Positions 22,436 through 29,757 of a stretch of DNA of 29,757 bases are shown one piece after another. This DNA comes from Candidatus Nanopelagicales bacterium. GTDB taxonomy: Bacteria; Actinomycetota; Actinomycetes; S36-B12. Below the pieces are notes generated by a model. The model made no database searches, was not told the DNA's origin, and saw only the letters and a program-made list of their open reading frames with translations. Where the stretch lies: contig JALQSY010000005.1 of NCBI GenBank assembly GCA_023264215.1, positions 1-29,757 on the forward strand. Reading direction: 5' to 3'. Position numbers and translations under genes: made by a program. How positions within the stretch are numbered: the stretch's first letter is position 1; each line of letters starts with the position of its first letter.

Positions 22436-23113
22436 ATGACACGCTTCGAGATGTACGAGGGGCGCCGGCTCGAGCGCCTCATCGGCATCAGCGACGCCAT
22501 CACGGCTGTGGCCATCACGCTTCTCGCGGTACCGCTCATCGGCATCGGGCTCCCTGGGCCGGGGGAGCCCTTCGACGACTACCTGTGGCTCAAGGCCGGC
22601 CCGATCGTCGCGTTCGCGTTCACATTCCTGGTCGTGTTCGGCCAGTGGCGCGTGCACAATCGCATGCTGAGCGATCTCGTCGGCTATGACAGCGCCGTCT
22701 TCTGGATCAATGCCGCATGGTTGGCTTCCATCGCCTTCCTGCCCTGGCCCAGCGCGCTGATCGGCCAGGCATGGGAGAGCGGACAGGTCACGGGCTCCAC
22801 CGAGGGCGCCGTCGCCCTCTTCTACTGGATCTCTCTCGCGTTCGTCGTGGTCATGGCTACCGCGATGCGCGCCTACGTCCTGCGTCATCCCGACCTCGTC
22901 GATCCCGATCGCTGGCCGATCTGGGCTGCATCCCGTCGAGCGGTGAGGGTGCGATCGGGGATCCTCATCGTGGGCTTCATCGCGTGCGGCGTTGCGTGGT
23001 ACTTCTCGGTGATCGCCGGTGTGGTGTGCATGGTCGCCACGCTGCTCGTCCTCATCGGCGCCTCGCGCGCGGCCCGGTCACGCATGTCCACCGAGGGTGC
23101 GCCCCGTGGGTAG
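22436..23113 (+). CDS. TMEM175-family (DUF1211) membrane protein
   Basis: A 225-residue protein with six hydrophobic helices. The first helix holds the family filter motif in the form RLIGISDAITAVAITLL (the consensus begins FSD; here Ile replaces Phe), and QWRVHNRML is the conserved post-helix-3 segment. Bacterial TMEM175 homologues form tetrameric potassium-permeable channels. A single six-helix repeat, as here, is the bacterial form. CAGGGT (22424-22429) lies 6 bases upstream of ATG 22436. It is followed after 18 bases by the hydrolase-ABC fusion gene. Confidence 0.85.
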   Translation: MTRFEMYEGRRLERLIGISDAITAVAITLLAVPLIGIGLPGPGEPFDDYLWLKAGPIVAFAFTFLVVFGQWRVHNRMLSDLVGYDSAVFWINAAWLASIAFLPWPSALIGQAWESGQVTGSTEGAVALFYWISLAFVVVMATAMRAYVLRHPDLVDPDRWPIWAASRRAVRVRSGILIVGFIACGVAWYFSVIAGVVCMVATLLVLIGASRAARSRMSTEGAPRG

Positions 23114-23119
23114 CCGACC

Positions 23120-23125
23120 TATAGT
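23120..23125 (+). promoter_or_regulatory. Putative -10 box TATAGT, leaderless promoter of the fusion gene
   Basis: TATAGT ends 6 bases before ATG 23132, within the 18-base gap after the TMEM175-like gene. It is the most AT-rich -10 candidate in the window. Confidence 0.5.
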
Positions 23126-23131
23126 CGACTG

Positions 23132-25618
23132 ATGCGGAGGCGACTCGGGACGCTCGGTGCTGCCGTGCTCGCATGCGCCTTCGTGGCCACGACCGTCGTG
23201 GGTCTGCCGTCGGCCGCTCGCGCTGAGGTGACGCCCGTGTCGATGATGCTGCCCGGAGCGGCCACGTCTGCAGATGACCCGACGCCGGTGCAGCTCGACA
23301 CCGATGTCTATGTCCCGGACGTCACCCCGGCGCCCGCGGTCCTGCTCGCCCATGGTTTCGGGGGCACCAAGGCCGGGGCCGCCGAGGAGGCGCAGCAGCT
23401 GGTCGCAGCCGGCTACGTCGTGCTGGCCTACACCGCGCGCGGCTTCGGCGAGTCGACCGGGCAGATCTCGATGAACGCCCCCGACTTCGAGGTGGCCGAT
23501 GCGTCGGCGCTCGTCGACTACCTCGCCAGTCTCGCGAGCGTCTCCACGCAGGCACCCGGTGATCCCGTCGTGGGTGTCGGCGGAGGTTCCTACGGCGGCG
23601 CCCTCGCCCTGCTGCTCGCCGGTTACGACGACCGCATCGACGCGGTCGTCGCTGACATCACGTGGAACGACCTCGAGACGTCGCTCTTCGCGCAAAGCGC
23701 CATCGATGGCGTGCAGCCGGGGGTCCTCAAGAGCCTGTGGACCTCGCTCTTCTTCTCCTCCGGTCTCGGCCTGGAGCCCGGTCAGCCGGTCACCGAGTGC
23801 GGGCGCTTCACCGAGGCATGGTGCGCCGCCTACGTCGAGGCGGTGACCCAGGGCCGCGTGACGGCCGAATCCTCGGCCCTCATGGCTGCATCGTCGCCGC
23901 GCAGCATCACCGACCGCATCACGGCGCCGGTCCTGCTGACCTCCGGACAGTCGGACTCGCTCTTCCCGCTCGCGCAGGCCAATGCGAACGCCGAGCAGAT
24001 CGTCAACGCACCGGTCAAGGTCGTCTGGCACGCCGGCGGTCACGACGGCGGGGTGTCGGAGACGGACCGCCTCCGGGCCCTGAGCCTGGCGTGGTTCGAC
24101 CAGCACCTACGCGGCGGGCCTCCGGTGAACGAGGACTTCGAGGTGTCGCTGGTGGAGGCCTCTGCCCTCAGCGATCGCGACCCGGGCACCGTGGAGATCC
24201 TCTCGGCCCCGGCGTACCCAGGCCTCTTCGGCGACGCCACGACGCAGATGAGCATCGCCGCTCCCCCGCAGCAGGTGCTCGCACCCGCTGGCGGATCACC
24301 GGCTGCGATCACCTCGCTTCCGGGTGCAGGTGGCCTCGCGCGCCTCGCCGGGGATCTCCTCGCGGTCCCGCTGCCGGGGCAGACCGCGGGCTTCTTCAGC
24401 GAGCCCCTGGCCGAGGCCATGCGGATCGTCGGCTCGAGCCGTGCTCGCATCACGGTGAGCAGTGATCGGGAAGTCGACAATGCCGTGCTCTTCGCTTCAT
24501 TGCGGGTCGTGAGCGCCAATGGTCGTCAGGCCCTGCCCCAGGGCCTCGTCGCGCCCGTACGCATCCCGAATCTGGGCACGCAACCGGTGACCGTCGATGT
24601 CGTCCTACCGACGATCGTCACGGAAGTGGCCGCCGGCGATCGACTCGCCGTGGTGATCGCGACGACGGATCAGGGCTACCGCATGCCGCCGGGGCCCGCG
24701 GTGTACACCATCGCCGCGGATGGATCGATCCTGCTCCCGAGCGTGAACGGCACGACCGCGGTGTCCGGGATCCCGCCATGGGCATGGCCCGTGGGTGCGC
24801 TCGCGATCACGCTCCTGGTGTGGCTGATCGTCGCCCTGCTGCGACCGCGCGATCCCGCGCGTGACGCACGTCCGGATCTCGTCAGCGTCCCCCTGGCCAC
24901 CCGCGACCTGGCCAAGGAGTTCAAGGGCGGCCTTCGCGCCGTCGACGGCGTGACCTTCGAGGTGCCGCCCGGTGTGGTTCTTGGCCTGCTCGGGCCCAAC
25001 GGTGCCGGCAAGACGACGACCATGCGCATGGCGATGGGCCTGATCCGCCCGACCGGCGGGGACACGTGGATCTTCGGCGAGCACGTCCGCCCGGGCGCGC
25101 CCGTGCTGTCGCGCGTCGGCAGTTTCATCGAGGGTCCCGGGTTCCTGCCGCACCTGACCGGTCGTCAGAACCTCGATCTCTTCTGGCGTGCGAGCGGGCG
25201 GGAGGACGGCGATCCCCACCTGGAGGAGGTCCTCGAGATCGCCGGGCTCGGCAGCGCGATCGACCGCCGCGTGCGCACCTACAGCCAGGGCATGCGCCAG
25301 CGCCTGGGCATCGCCCAGGCCATGCTGGGCCTGCCCGACCTGCTCGTGCTCGACGAGCCGACCAACGGCCTCGACCCGCCGCAGATCCGCGAGATGCGGC
25401 AGGTCATGCACGACTACGCCGCGTCGGGCAAGACCGTCATCGTGTCCTCTCATCTGCTCAGCGAGGTGGAGCAGACCTGCTCACGCGTGGTCGTCATGAA
25501 TCACGGCCACCTGATCTACTCCGGCACCGTCGAGGACCTGCTCGCGGGCCGAAGCGGGCTGCGGCTCGAGGATGTCTTCCTCGAGCTCGTCGGGGAAGGG
25601 CACCGGGTGGACCAATGA
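23132..25618 (+). CDS. Fusion of exported S15/CocE-type hydrolase, membrane helix and ABC ATPase
   Basis: One uninterrupted 828-residue frame. Residues 1-31 are a Sec signal (SAARA before E32). Residues about 55-330 are an alpha/beta hydrolase of the S15/CocE type: AHGFGGTK (73-80), nucleophile S153 in GGGSYGG, D275 in GQSDSLF and H304 in GGHDGG form a complete triad. Residues about 335-545 look like the beta-rich C-terminal domain of X-Pro peptidases. A helix at 550-570 is followed by RPRDPARDAR, placing the rest in the cytoplasm. Residues 586-828 are an ABC ATPase: Walker A GPNGAGKTT (621-629), signature YSQGMRQR (717-724), Walker B LLVLDEP (737-743), H774. The stop overlaps the permease start (ATGA). 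The layout suggests an outside peptidase or esterase tied to an exporter; the substrate is unknown. Confidence 0.93.
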   Translation: MRRRLGTLGAAVLACAFVATTVVGLPSAARAEVTPVSMMLPGAATSADDPTPVQLDTDVYVPDVTPAPAVLLAHGFGGTKAGAAEEAQQLVAAGYVVLAYTARGFGESTGQISMNAPDFEVADASALVDYLASLASVSTQAPGDPVVGVGGGSYGGALALLLAGYDDRIDAVVADITWNDLETSLFAQSAIDGVQPGVLKSLWTSLFFSSGLGLEPGQPVTECGRFTEAWCAAYVEAVTQGRVTAESSALMAASSPRSITDRITAPVLLTSGQSDSLFPLAQANANAEQIVNAPVKVVWHAGGHDGGVSETDRLRALSLAWFDQHLRGGPPVNEDFEVSLVEASALSDRDPGTVEILSAPAYPGLFGDATTQMSIAAPPQQVLAPAGGSPAAITSLPGAGGLARLAGDLLAVPLPGQTAGFFSEPLAEAMRIVGSSRARITVSSDREVDNAVLFASLRVVSANGRQALPQGLVAPVRIPNLGTQPVTVDVVLPTIVTEVAAGDRLAVVIATTDQGYRMPPGPAVYTIAADGSILLPSVNGTTAVSGIPPWAWPVGALAITLLVWLIVALLRPRDPARDARPDLVSVPLATRDLAKEFKGGLRAVDGVTFEVPPGVVLGLLGPNGAGKTTTMRMAMGLIRPTGGDTWIFGEHVRPGAPVLSRVGSFIEGPGFLPHLTGRQNLDLFWRASGREDGDPHLEEVLEIAGLGSAIDRRVRTYSQGMRQRLGIAQAMLGLPDLLVLDEPTNGLDPPQIREMRQVMHDYAASGKTVIVSSHLLSEVEQTCSRVVVMNHGHLIYSGTVEDLLAGRSGLRLEDVFLELVGEGHRVDQ

Positions 25619-26469
25619 GCACCGTCGAGGCAGCGCCCGCGTACTCCGCACGCGAGACGTTGACGATCCGGGTTGAACTGGTGCGTCAGCTGCGGCGCCG
25701 ACGCACGCTGGTCGCCTTCGGGCTGGCCGTCGCGCTGCCGCTCATCGTCGTCGCCGCGGTCAAGCTGGGTCCGCAGTCTCGCGGCTTCGGCGATGGCGAC
25801 CTCGATCTGGTCGGACTCGCGACGGCCGGGCCGTGGAACTTCACGCTCACGATGCTGCTCTTCGCCTCGGGCTTCCTGCTCACGATCATCGCCGCGATGT
25901 TCCTCGGGGACACCGTCGCGAGCGAAGCCTCCTGGTCGACGATGAGGTACCTGCTCGCCGCGCCGGTGCCCCGTCGGAGATTCCTTCGCGCGAAGATGAT
26001 CGTCGGGCTCATCCTCACCGTCATCACCCTGCTCATCCTCGTCGCGGTGGCCTTCCTCGTTGCCCTGGTGGTCTTCGGCTCCGCGCCACTCACGAGTCCG
26101 CTCGGGGGTGCCTTCGATGTGGCGACCTCGTGGCAGCGCCTGGGCATCGTGACCGGCTACATCGCCATCCAACTGCTGATTCCCGCGGGGATCGCCTTCT
26201 TGATGAGCGTGCTCACCGACGTGCCGCTCGGTGCGGTGGGGGCGGCTGTCGTCATCGTCATCGTCCTGAACATCATCGACGCGATCGATGCCCTCGGTGA
26301 CCTGCGCCGGCTCCTGCCCACCGACTACGGCGGCTCCTGGGCGGACGCCCTGGGTCAGCAGATCGCCTGGGACGACATGGCGATCGGGGCGTCGTACGCC
26401 GTGGTGACCTTCGTGATCCTGGCCGGGATCGCCGTCCTGCGATTCGATCGCAAGGACATCCTGTCCTGA
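25615..26469 (+). CDS. ABC-2 type transporter permease
   Basis: A 284-residue membrane protein with six hydrophobic helices and a cytoplasmic Arg-rich N-terminus (VRQLRRRRT), typical of ABC-2 permeases of exporters of the NatB/YhgE kind. A longer loop after helix 1 carries Gly/Asp-rich residues. RYLLAAPVPRRRFLRAKM after helix 2 is the coupling-helix region contacting the ATPase. ATG 25615 overlaps the stop of the fusion gene, so this is almost certainly its membrane partner; one permease and one ATPase would form a dimer of each. It is followed after 54 bases by the drug exporter gene. Confidence 0.92.
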   Translation: MSTVEAAPAYSARETLTIRVELVRQLRRRRTLVAFGLAVALPLIVVAAVKLGPQSRGFGDGDLDLVGLATAGPWNFTLTMLLFASGFLLTIIAAMFLGDTVASEASWSTMRYLLAAPVPRRRFLRAKMIVGLILTVITLLILVAVAFLVALVVFGSAPLTSPLGGAFDVATSWQRLGIVTGYIAIQLLIPAGIAFLMSVLTDVPLGAVGAAVVIVIVLNIIDAIDALGDLRRLLPTDYGGSWADALGQQIAWDDMAIGASYAVVTFVILAGIAVLRFDRKDILS

Positions 26470-26496
26470 TCGCGACTGCCCGACTGCGCACTCTGG

Positions 26497-26519
26497 CAGG
26501 ATGACCGCGGATCGGGAGG
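26497..26519 (+). promoter_or_regulatory. Possible -10 and Shine-Dalgarno for the drug exporter
   Basis: CAGGAT (26497-26502) could be a -10 box giving a leader of about 15 bases with GGAGG at 26515-26519, 4 bases before ATG 26524. This is one of the few leadered starts here. Confidence 0.35.
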
Positions 26520-26523
26520 GTGA

Positions 26524-28119
26524 ATGAGCACTGCGGCGGGAGCCACCAGCGAGGTCGTGCCCAAGAGGGCTGGGATCGTCCTGACGGCACTGATCCTGGC
26601 CGCGGTCGTGGCCAACCTCAATCTCAGCGTCGCCAACGTCGCCCTTCCCGACATCGGCAAGGCACTGGATGCCGGCCAGACAGAGATCAACCTCATCGCC
26701 ATCGGCTGCACCCTCGGCCTGGCGATGTCGGTGCTCTACCTCGGCGCGCTCGGAGACCGCTACGGACGCAAGCTCATGCTGCTACTGGGCATGGCCCTGA
26801 CGCTGCCTGCCAGTGCCATCTCCGCCTGGGCTCCGGACGGGATCGTGCTCATCGGCGGTCGCATCTTCACCGGCGTCGCTGCCGGCCTGGCGTACCCGAC
26901 GACCCTGGCGCTCATCACGGCCCTGTGGGGCCCGGGAAAGGCGCGCGTCAAGGCCATCGCCCTGTGGTCGGGCATCGGCAGCGGCGGAGCCGTGCTGGGT
27001 CCGGTGATCGCCGGGGCGCTCCTCGAGGCCTTCTGGTGGGGTTCGGTATTCCTCATCGCGGTCCCGCCCGCGGTGATCGCGTTCATCCTGGTGTGGAGGT
27101 TCGTCCCCGCGCACGTCAACGAGTCCACCGAGCCCGTCGACAATCTCGGTGGAATCCTGTCGATCTTCATGATCGCTGCGCTCGTGCTCGGCCTGAGCAC
27201 CATCGCGGCGCCCGGGCAGTTCCTGCCGGCGCTCGCGATGATGGGTGCCTCGCTCGTCATCGGAGCGCTCTTCGTGATCCGCCAGCGTCGGGCGCGCAAC
27301 CCCCTCTACGACCTGCACTATGCGTCCAGGCGCCTGTTCTGGGTGGCAGCCGTCAGCGGGATGATCGTGTTCGGGTCGCTCATGGGCTCGCTCTTCGTCG
27401 GCCAGCAGTTCCTGCAGAACGTCCTGCAGTACTCGACGCTCACCGCCGGGGTCGCGATCCTGCCTGCCGCGCTCATGATGATGGCGGTCTCGCCCGTGTC
27501 CGCCCGGATGATCAACGCGTTGGGCTCACGCGACACCCTGCTGGTCGGATCGGGCCTGGTGGTCTCGGCCTTCATCATCATGCTCGTGCTGTGGCAGGAG
27601 GGCACGCCGTACTGGCAGGTCGGCATTGCCTACGCGCTCATCGGTGTCGGTGCCGCACTCGTGCTCACCCCTGCCTCACGCGCGCTCACCAGTTCGGTTC
27701 CGGTCACCCGAGTAGGCATGGCGAGCGGAACCACCGACCTGCAGCGCGACCTGGGCGGATCGATCATGCAGGCGCTGCTCGGATCGCTCCTCACTGCGGG
27801 ATACGCCGCCGCGATACTCAAGCAGGTGCAGTCGAGCTCGGACGCCAGCGAGATCACGCAGGCCACCCAGACGACGTTGCAGAAGTCGTTCTCCAGCGCC
27901 GAGACACTGGCTCAGCAGTATCCGCAGTCTTCGTCGGCGATCATCGAGGCTGCGCGGGAGTCATTCCTCGCCGGCGCGAACTGGGCCTATCTCGCGGCCA
28001 TCGTCGCCGGTCTCGCCGCGATGGTGCTCGTGCGATTCGCCTATCCCGGCAAGCAGGGGGAGAGCGCACTGCTCCAGCAGTACGCGCAGGCTGATGCCCA
28101 GGAGTCCACCACCCGCTAG
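26524..28119 (+). CDS. MFS drug exporter, DHA2 (14-helix) family
   Basis: A 531-residue inner-membrane proton antiporter of the EmrB/QacA type. Motif A reads GALGDRYGRKLML after helix 2, motif C GSGGAVLGPVIAGALLE in helix 5, and NVALPDIGKAL in helix 1 is the DHA2 signature region. A long polar loop (about 440-480, rich in Ser, Gln, Thr) precedes the last helix, as is usual in this family. It exports drugs or lipophilic cations; the substrate is unknown. No regulator of the TetR or MarR type is adjacent, so control is not evident. The start is ATG 26524. Confidence 0.93.
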   Translation: MSTAAGATSEVVPKRAGIVLTALILAAVVANLNLSVANVALPDIGKALDAGQTEINLIAIGCTLGLAMSVLYLGALGDRYGRKLMLLLGMALTLPASAISAWAPDGIVLIGGRIFTGVAAGLAYPTTLALITALWGPGKARVKAIALWSGIGSGGAVLGPVIAGALLEAFWWGSVFLIAVPPAVIAFILVWRFVPAHVNESTEPVDNLGGILSIFMIAALVLGLSTIAAPGQFLPALAMMGASLVIGALFVIRQRRARNPLYDLHYASRRLFWVAAVSGMIVFGSLMGSLFVGQQFLQNVLQYSTLTAGVAILPAALMMMAVSPVSARMINALGSRDTLLVGSGLVVSAFIIMLVLWQEGTPYWQVGIAYALIGVGAALVLTPASRALTSSVPVTRVGMASGTTDLQRDLGGSIMQALLGSLLTAGYAAAILKQVQSSSDASEITQATQTTLQKSFSSAETLAQQYPQSSSAIIEAARESFLAGANWAYLAAIVAGLAAMVLVRFAYPGKQGESALLQQYAQADAQESTTR

Positions 28120-28136
28120 TCACCGGCCTGCGCATA

Positions 28137-28258
28137 TGCGCCGTTCCGTCGCTGGCCGCCGCGCACAGTGCGCCGTTCCGTCGCCCGCCGCGCACAGTGC
28201 GCCGTTCCGCCGCCGGCCGCCGCGCAGAGTGCGCCGTTCCGTCGCCCGCCGCGCGCAA
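28137..28258. repeat. GC-rich tandem repeat, alternating 32- and 29-base units
   Basis: Four units: 28137-28168 (32), 28169-28197 (29), 28198-28229 (32), 28230-28258 (29). Each begins TGCGCCGTTCCG and ends near CGCGCACAG or a variant. The 3-base difference lies in the middle (CTGGCCGCC or CCGGCCGCC against CCGCC). The unit head differs from the arm at 8279 (TGCGCACGTTCCG) by one base insertion. Confidence 0.75.
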
Positions 28259-28311
28259 CACAGGAAGTCGACACTTCCAGCGGCGCAGAAGTGTCGACTT
28301 CCTGTGTTGCG
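28254..28311. repeat. Perfect 24-bp inverted repeat, 10-base loop
   Basis: Bases 28254-28277 are exactly complementary to 28288-28311. Each arm contains AGGAAGTCGACACTTC, itself partly self-complementary (GAAGT and ACTTC). It lies between convergent genes (drug exporter ending 28119, livM ending 28416) and could stop transcription from both sides, though there is no T tract. It follows directly on the tandem repeat. The remaining 28312-28415 holds nothing recognisable. Confidence 0.8.
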
Positions 28312-28415
28312 GGAGGGATGCGCGCCCGCTTGTGCGCCACCGCGCGTCGTGCACGGGATCGACGGGCATTCCCGGCCAGCCCGTCTGGATGGCGGACTGA
28401 CCGGCGATGCCTGCG

Positions 28416-29561
28416 TCAATAGCTGAAGGGCCAGGCCTTGAAGTAGTTGCGCAATCGAAGCCATAGGCCGTACAGGCCGCGTGGTTCGAGGATGAGGAAC
28501 AAGATGATGAGCAGGCCGAAGATGATGGTCTGCAGTTCGAAGACGTTGAGCAGGCCGCCCTCGCCGATACCGCCGAATCCGGGGATGAAGCCGGTCAGGG
28601 AGTTGACGAACTTCGGCAGGAGTACGACGAAGACCGCGCCCATGATCGACCCGGAGATGGTGGCGAGACCGCCGATGAAGACGACCGCGAGGAAGTCGAT
28701 CGACAGGAAGATGTTCCACGTCTCCGGCGAGATCCGCCCGATGACAATGGACAGCAGCGCACCGGAGATTCCCGCGTAGAACGACGACACCGTGAAAGCG
28801 AGGGTCTTGGTCCGCAGCAGGGACACCCCCATGACCTCCGCGGCGATATCGCGGTCGCGCACCGCGGCGAAGTTGCGGCCAAATCGCGAGCGCACGAAGT
28901 TCCGGGCGCCGAACGCCATGATGAGGAAGATGACGAGGCAGGCGACGTAGAAGACCGTGAAGCGGTCGATGCGGTAGCCGAGGATCGTCTGGTTGGAGAA
29001 AAGGTCGAAGCCGAGGAAGACGGGCTCGGCGGGAGCGCGGCCGACACCGGCGCCGCCCGTGATCGGCTTCGCCTCCTTGAAGATGTGCTCTCCGATGAAG
29101 ACCAGACCGAGGGTGAGGATCGCCAGATACAGGCCGCGGACTCGCGCGGCCAGGGGCGCCAGCACGAAGGCCACGAGGGCCGGCACGAGCCCCGCGAGCG
29201 GCAGCCAGATCACCATGTCCAGGCCGAGGCCGATCACGTTGCCCTGGGCCTCGCCGCCCAGCACGGCGGCCGTGTAGGCGCCGACACCCATGAAGAACGC
29301 CTGGCCGAGGGACACCTGGCCGGCGTACCCGGTGAGGATGTTCAGGCCGATACCGCCGATCGCGAAGATCAGCACGGTCGTCAGCAGCGCTACCCAGTCC
29401 CGCTGCAGGAAGAACGGGATCACGGCCATCGCGATGATGCCGACGATCACCCAATTGCGCTTGACGCGAGTGTTGAAGATGCTCATCTCGCGGGCATAGC
29501 TGGTGAAGAGCTGCGGGCGCCCGCGGACGGTGCGCTCGGAGGCCTTGGTCGCGCTCGTCAT
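28416..29561 (-). CDS. livM: Branched-chain amino acid ABC transporter permease LivM
   Basis: A 381-residue permease of the LivM/BPD_transp_2 family with about nine or ten membrane helices after a polar N-terminus of some 35 residues. Diagnostic stretches are LNILTGYAGQVSLGQAFFMGVGAY, the cytoplasmic coupling segment FAAVRDRDIAAEVMGV, and SFYAGISGALL. The C-terminus ILEPRGLYGLWLRLRNYFKAWPFSY is typical. With LivH, ATPases LivG/LivF and a binding protein it imports branched-chain amino acids or, in related systems, urea or amides. The start ATG 29561 overlaps the livH stop (ATGA), and AAGGAGGT (plus-strand 29571-29578) lies 9 bases upstream. No livG or livF follows within 28416-26524, so the ATPase genes must be elsewhere or upstream of livH. 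Confidence 0.95.
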   Translation of the reverse strand: MTSATKASERTVRGRPQLFTSYAREMSIFNTRVKRNWVIVGIIAMAVIPFFLQRDWVALLTTVLIFAIGGIGLNILTGYAGQVSLGQAFFMGVGAYTAAVLGGEAQGNVIGLGLDMVIWLPLAGLVPALVAFVLAPLAARVRGLYLAILTLGLVFIGEHIFKEAKPITGGAGVGRAPAEPVFLGFDLFSNQTILGYRIDRFTVFYVACLVIFLIMAFGARNFVRSRFGRNFAAVRDRDIAAEVMGVSLLRTKTLAFTVSSFYAGISGALLSIVIGRISPETWNIFLSIDFLAVVFIGGLATISGSIMGAVFVVLLPKFVNSLTGFIPGFGGIGEGGLLNVFELQTIIFGLLIILFLILEPRGLYGLWLRLRNYFKAWPFSY

Positions 29562-29757
29562 ACCCGCACCACCTCCTTCGTGCCGAAGAGCCCATATGGT
29601 CGGACCATCAGCACGATGATCATGATCAGGTACGGCACGATGACGTCGAAGTTCGCGCCCAGCCAGGGCGCGTAGATCGGCTGGTAGGTGCGGGTGAGCG
29701 ACTCGGCCACGCCGATGATCAGACCGGCGATGACCGAACCCTTGATGGAGTCCAGAC
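29558..29757 (-). CDS. livH: Branched-chain amino acid ABC transporter permease LivH, C-terminal part (truncated)
   Basis: The last 65 residues of LivH; the 5' part lies beyond the right edge. The visible protein starts LDSIKGSVIAGLIIGVAESL, the conserved segment after the penultimate helix, continues with a hydrophobic helix (VIVPYLIMIIVLMV) and ends RPYGLFGTKEVVRV, the usual LivH tail. Its TGA is shared with the ATG of livM, so both permease subunits are translated together. Confidence 0.93.
   Translation of the reverse strand, partial: LDSIKGSVIAGLIIGVAESLTRTYQPIYAPWLGANFDVIVPYLIMIIVLMVRPYGLFGTKEVVRV

Noticed and set aside
23132..25618. Assembly or frameshift artefact joining two genes
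   Set aside because: The junction carries a proper membrane helix and a basic flank in the same frame with normal codon use, and no internal start with a ribosome binding site stands before the ATPase part.
26520..28094. 524-codon frame overlapping the drug exporter
   Set aside because: It is an out-of-frame Arg/His/Gly-rich shadow typical of high-G+C DNA; the MFS motifs are all in the other frame.
28137..28258. CRISPR array
   Set aside because: The units abut without unique spacers and alternate 32/29 bases; no cas genes are near.
28254..28311. Insertion-sequence ends or a miniature transposon
   Set aside because: The arms are only 10 bases apart, no target-site duplication is visible and no transposase is present; a hairpin repeat or terminator fits better.

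Overview
The window is a chromosomal stretch from a high-G+C actinobacterium (Actinomycetia). The evidence is the strong G/C bias at third codon positions, frequent GTG starts, ATGA/GTGA gene couplings, a bS22-type mini ribosomal protein, a DUF5302 protein, and a gene order (proC, acuC, excisionase-type HTH, bS22, SDR epimerase, acyltransferase, HAD-IB phosphatase, thioredoxin-fold protein) that I recall from streptomycetes and relatives. I cannot name a genus. I saw no rRNA, tRNA, CRISPR array, prophage or transposase.

Layout. 1-4375: the C-terminal part of a CtpE-like P-type ATPase, then a sugar-isomerase-like TIM barrel, a TetR regulator, proC and an AcuC-type deacetylase; the last three overlap by 4 bases each. 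4548-8072: HTH protein, 32-aa bS22, SDR epimerase, acyltransferase, then a divergent HAD-IB phosphatase and a glutaredoxin-like protein. 8073-8475 is a gene-free, hairpin-rich interval with a tandem repeat. 8476-12692: tmk, holB, a convergent two-helix membrane protein and a secreted TAP-type peptidase. 12703-13824: threonine aldolase. 13858-19424: an export-oriented block with a tyrosinase, a second TAP-like hydrolase, an EamA transporter and a Tat-exported BBE flavin oxidase. 19421-22420: DUF5302, a MazF-fold protein coupled to a small membrane protein, a non-canonical AroE and a divergent ProC-like protein. 22436-26469: a TMEM175-like channel, then a fusion of exported S15-type hydrolase, one membrane helix and ABC ATPase, coupled to an ABC-2 permease. 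26524-28119: a DHA2 drug exporter. 28416-29757: livM and the end of livH.

Two genome-wide habits show through. First, ten starts have a TANNNT box ending exactly 6-7 bases upstream, which points to leaderless transcription as a major mode; two of these boxes use the upstream gene's TAG stop codon. Second, the larger intergenic gaps carry long inverted repeats. Those at 8.3 kb and 20.7 kb share the core CCCCGT-N3-GTGCGC and look like one REP-like family.

The most unusual single object is the 828-residue hydrolase-ABC ATPase fusion at 23132-25618.
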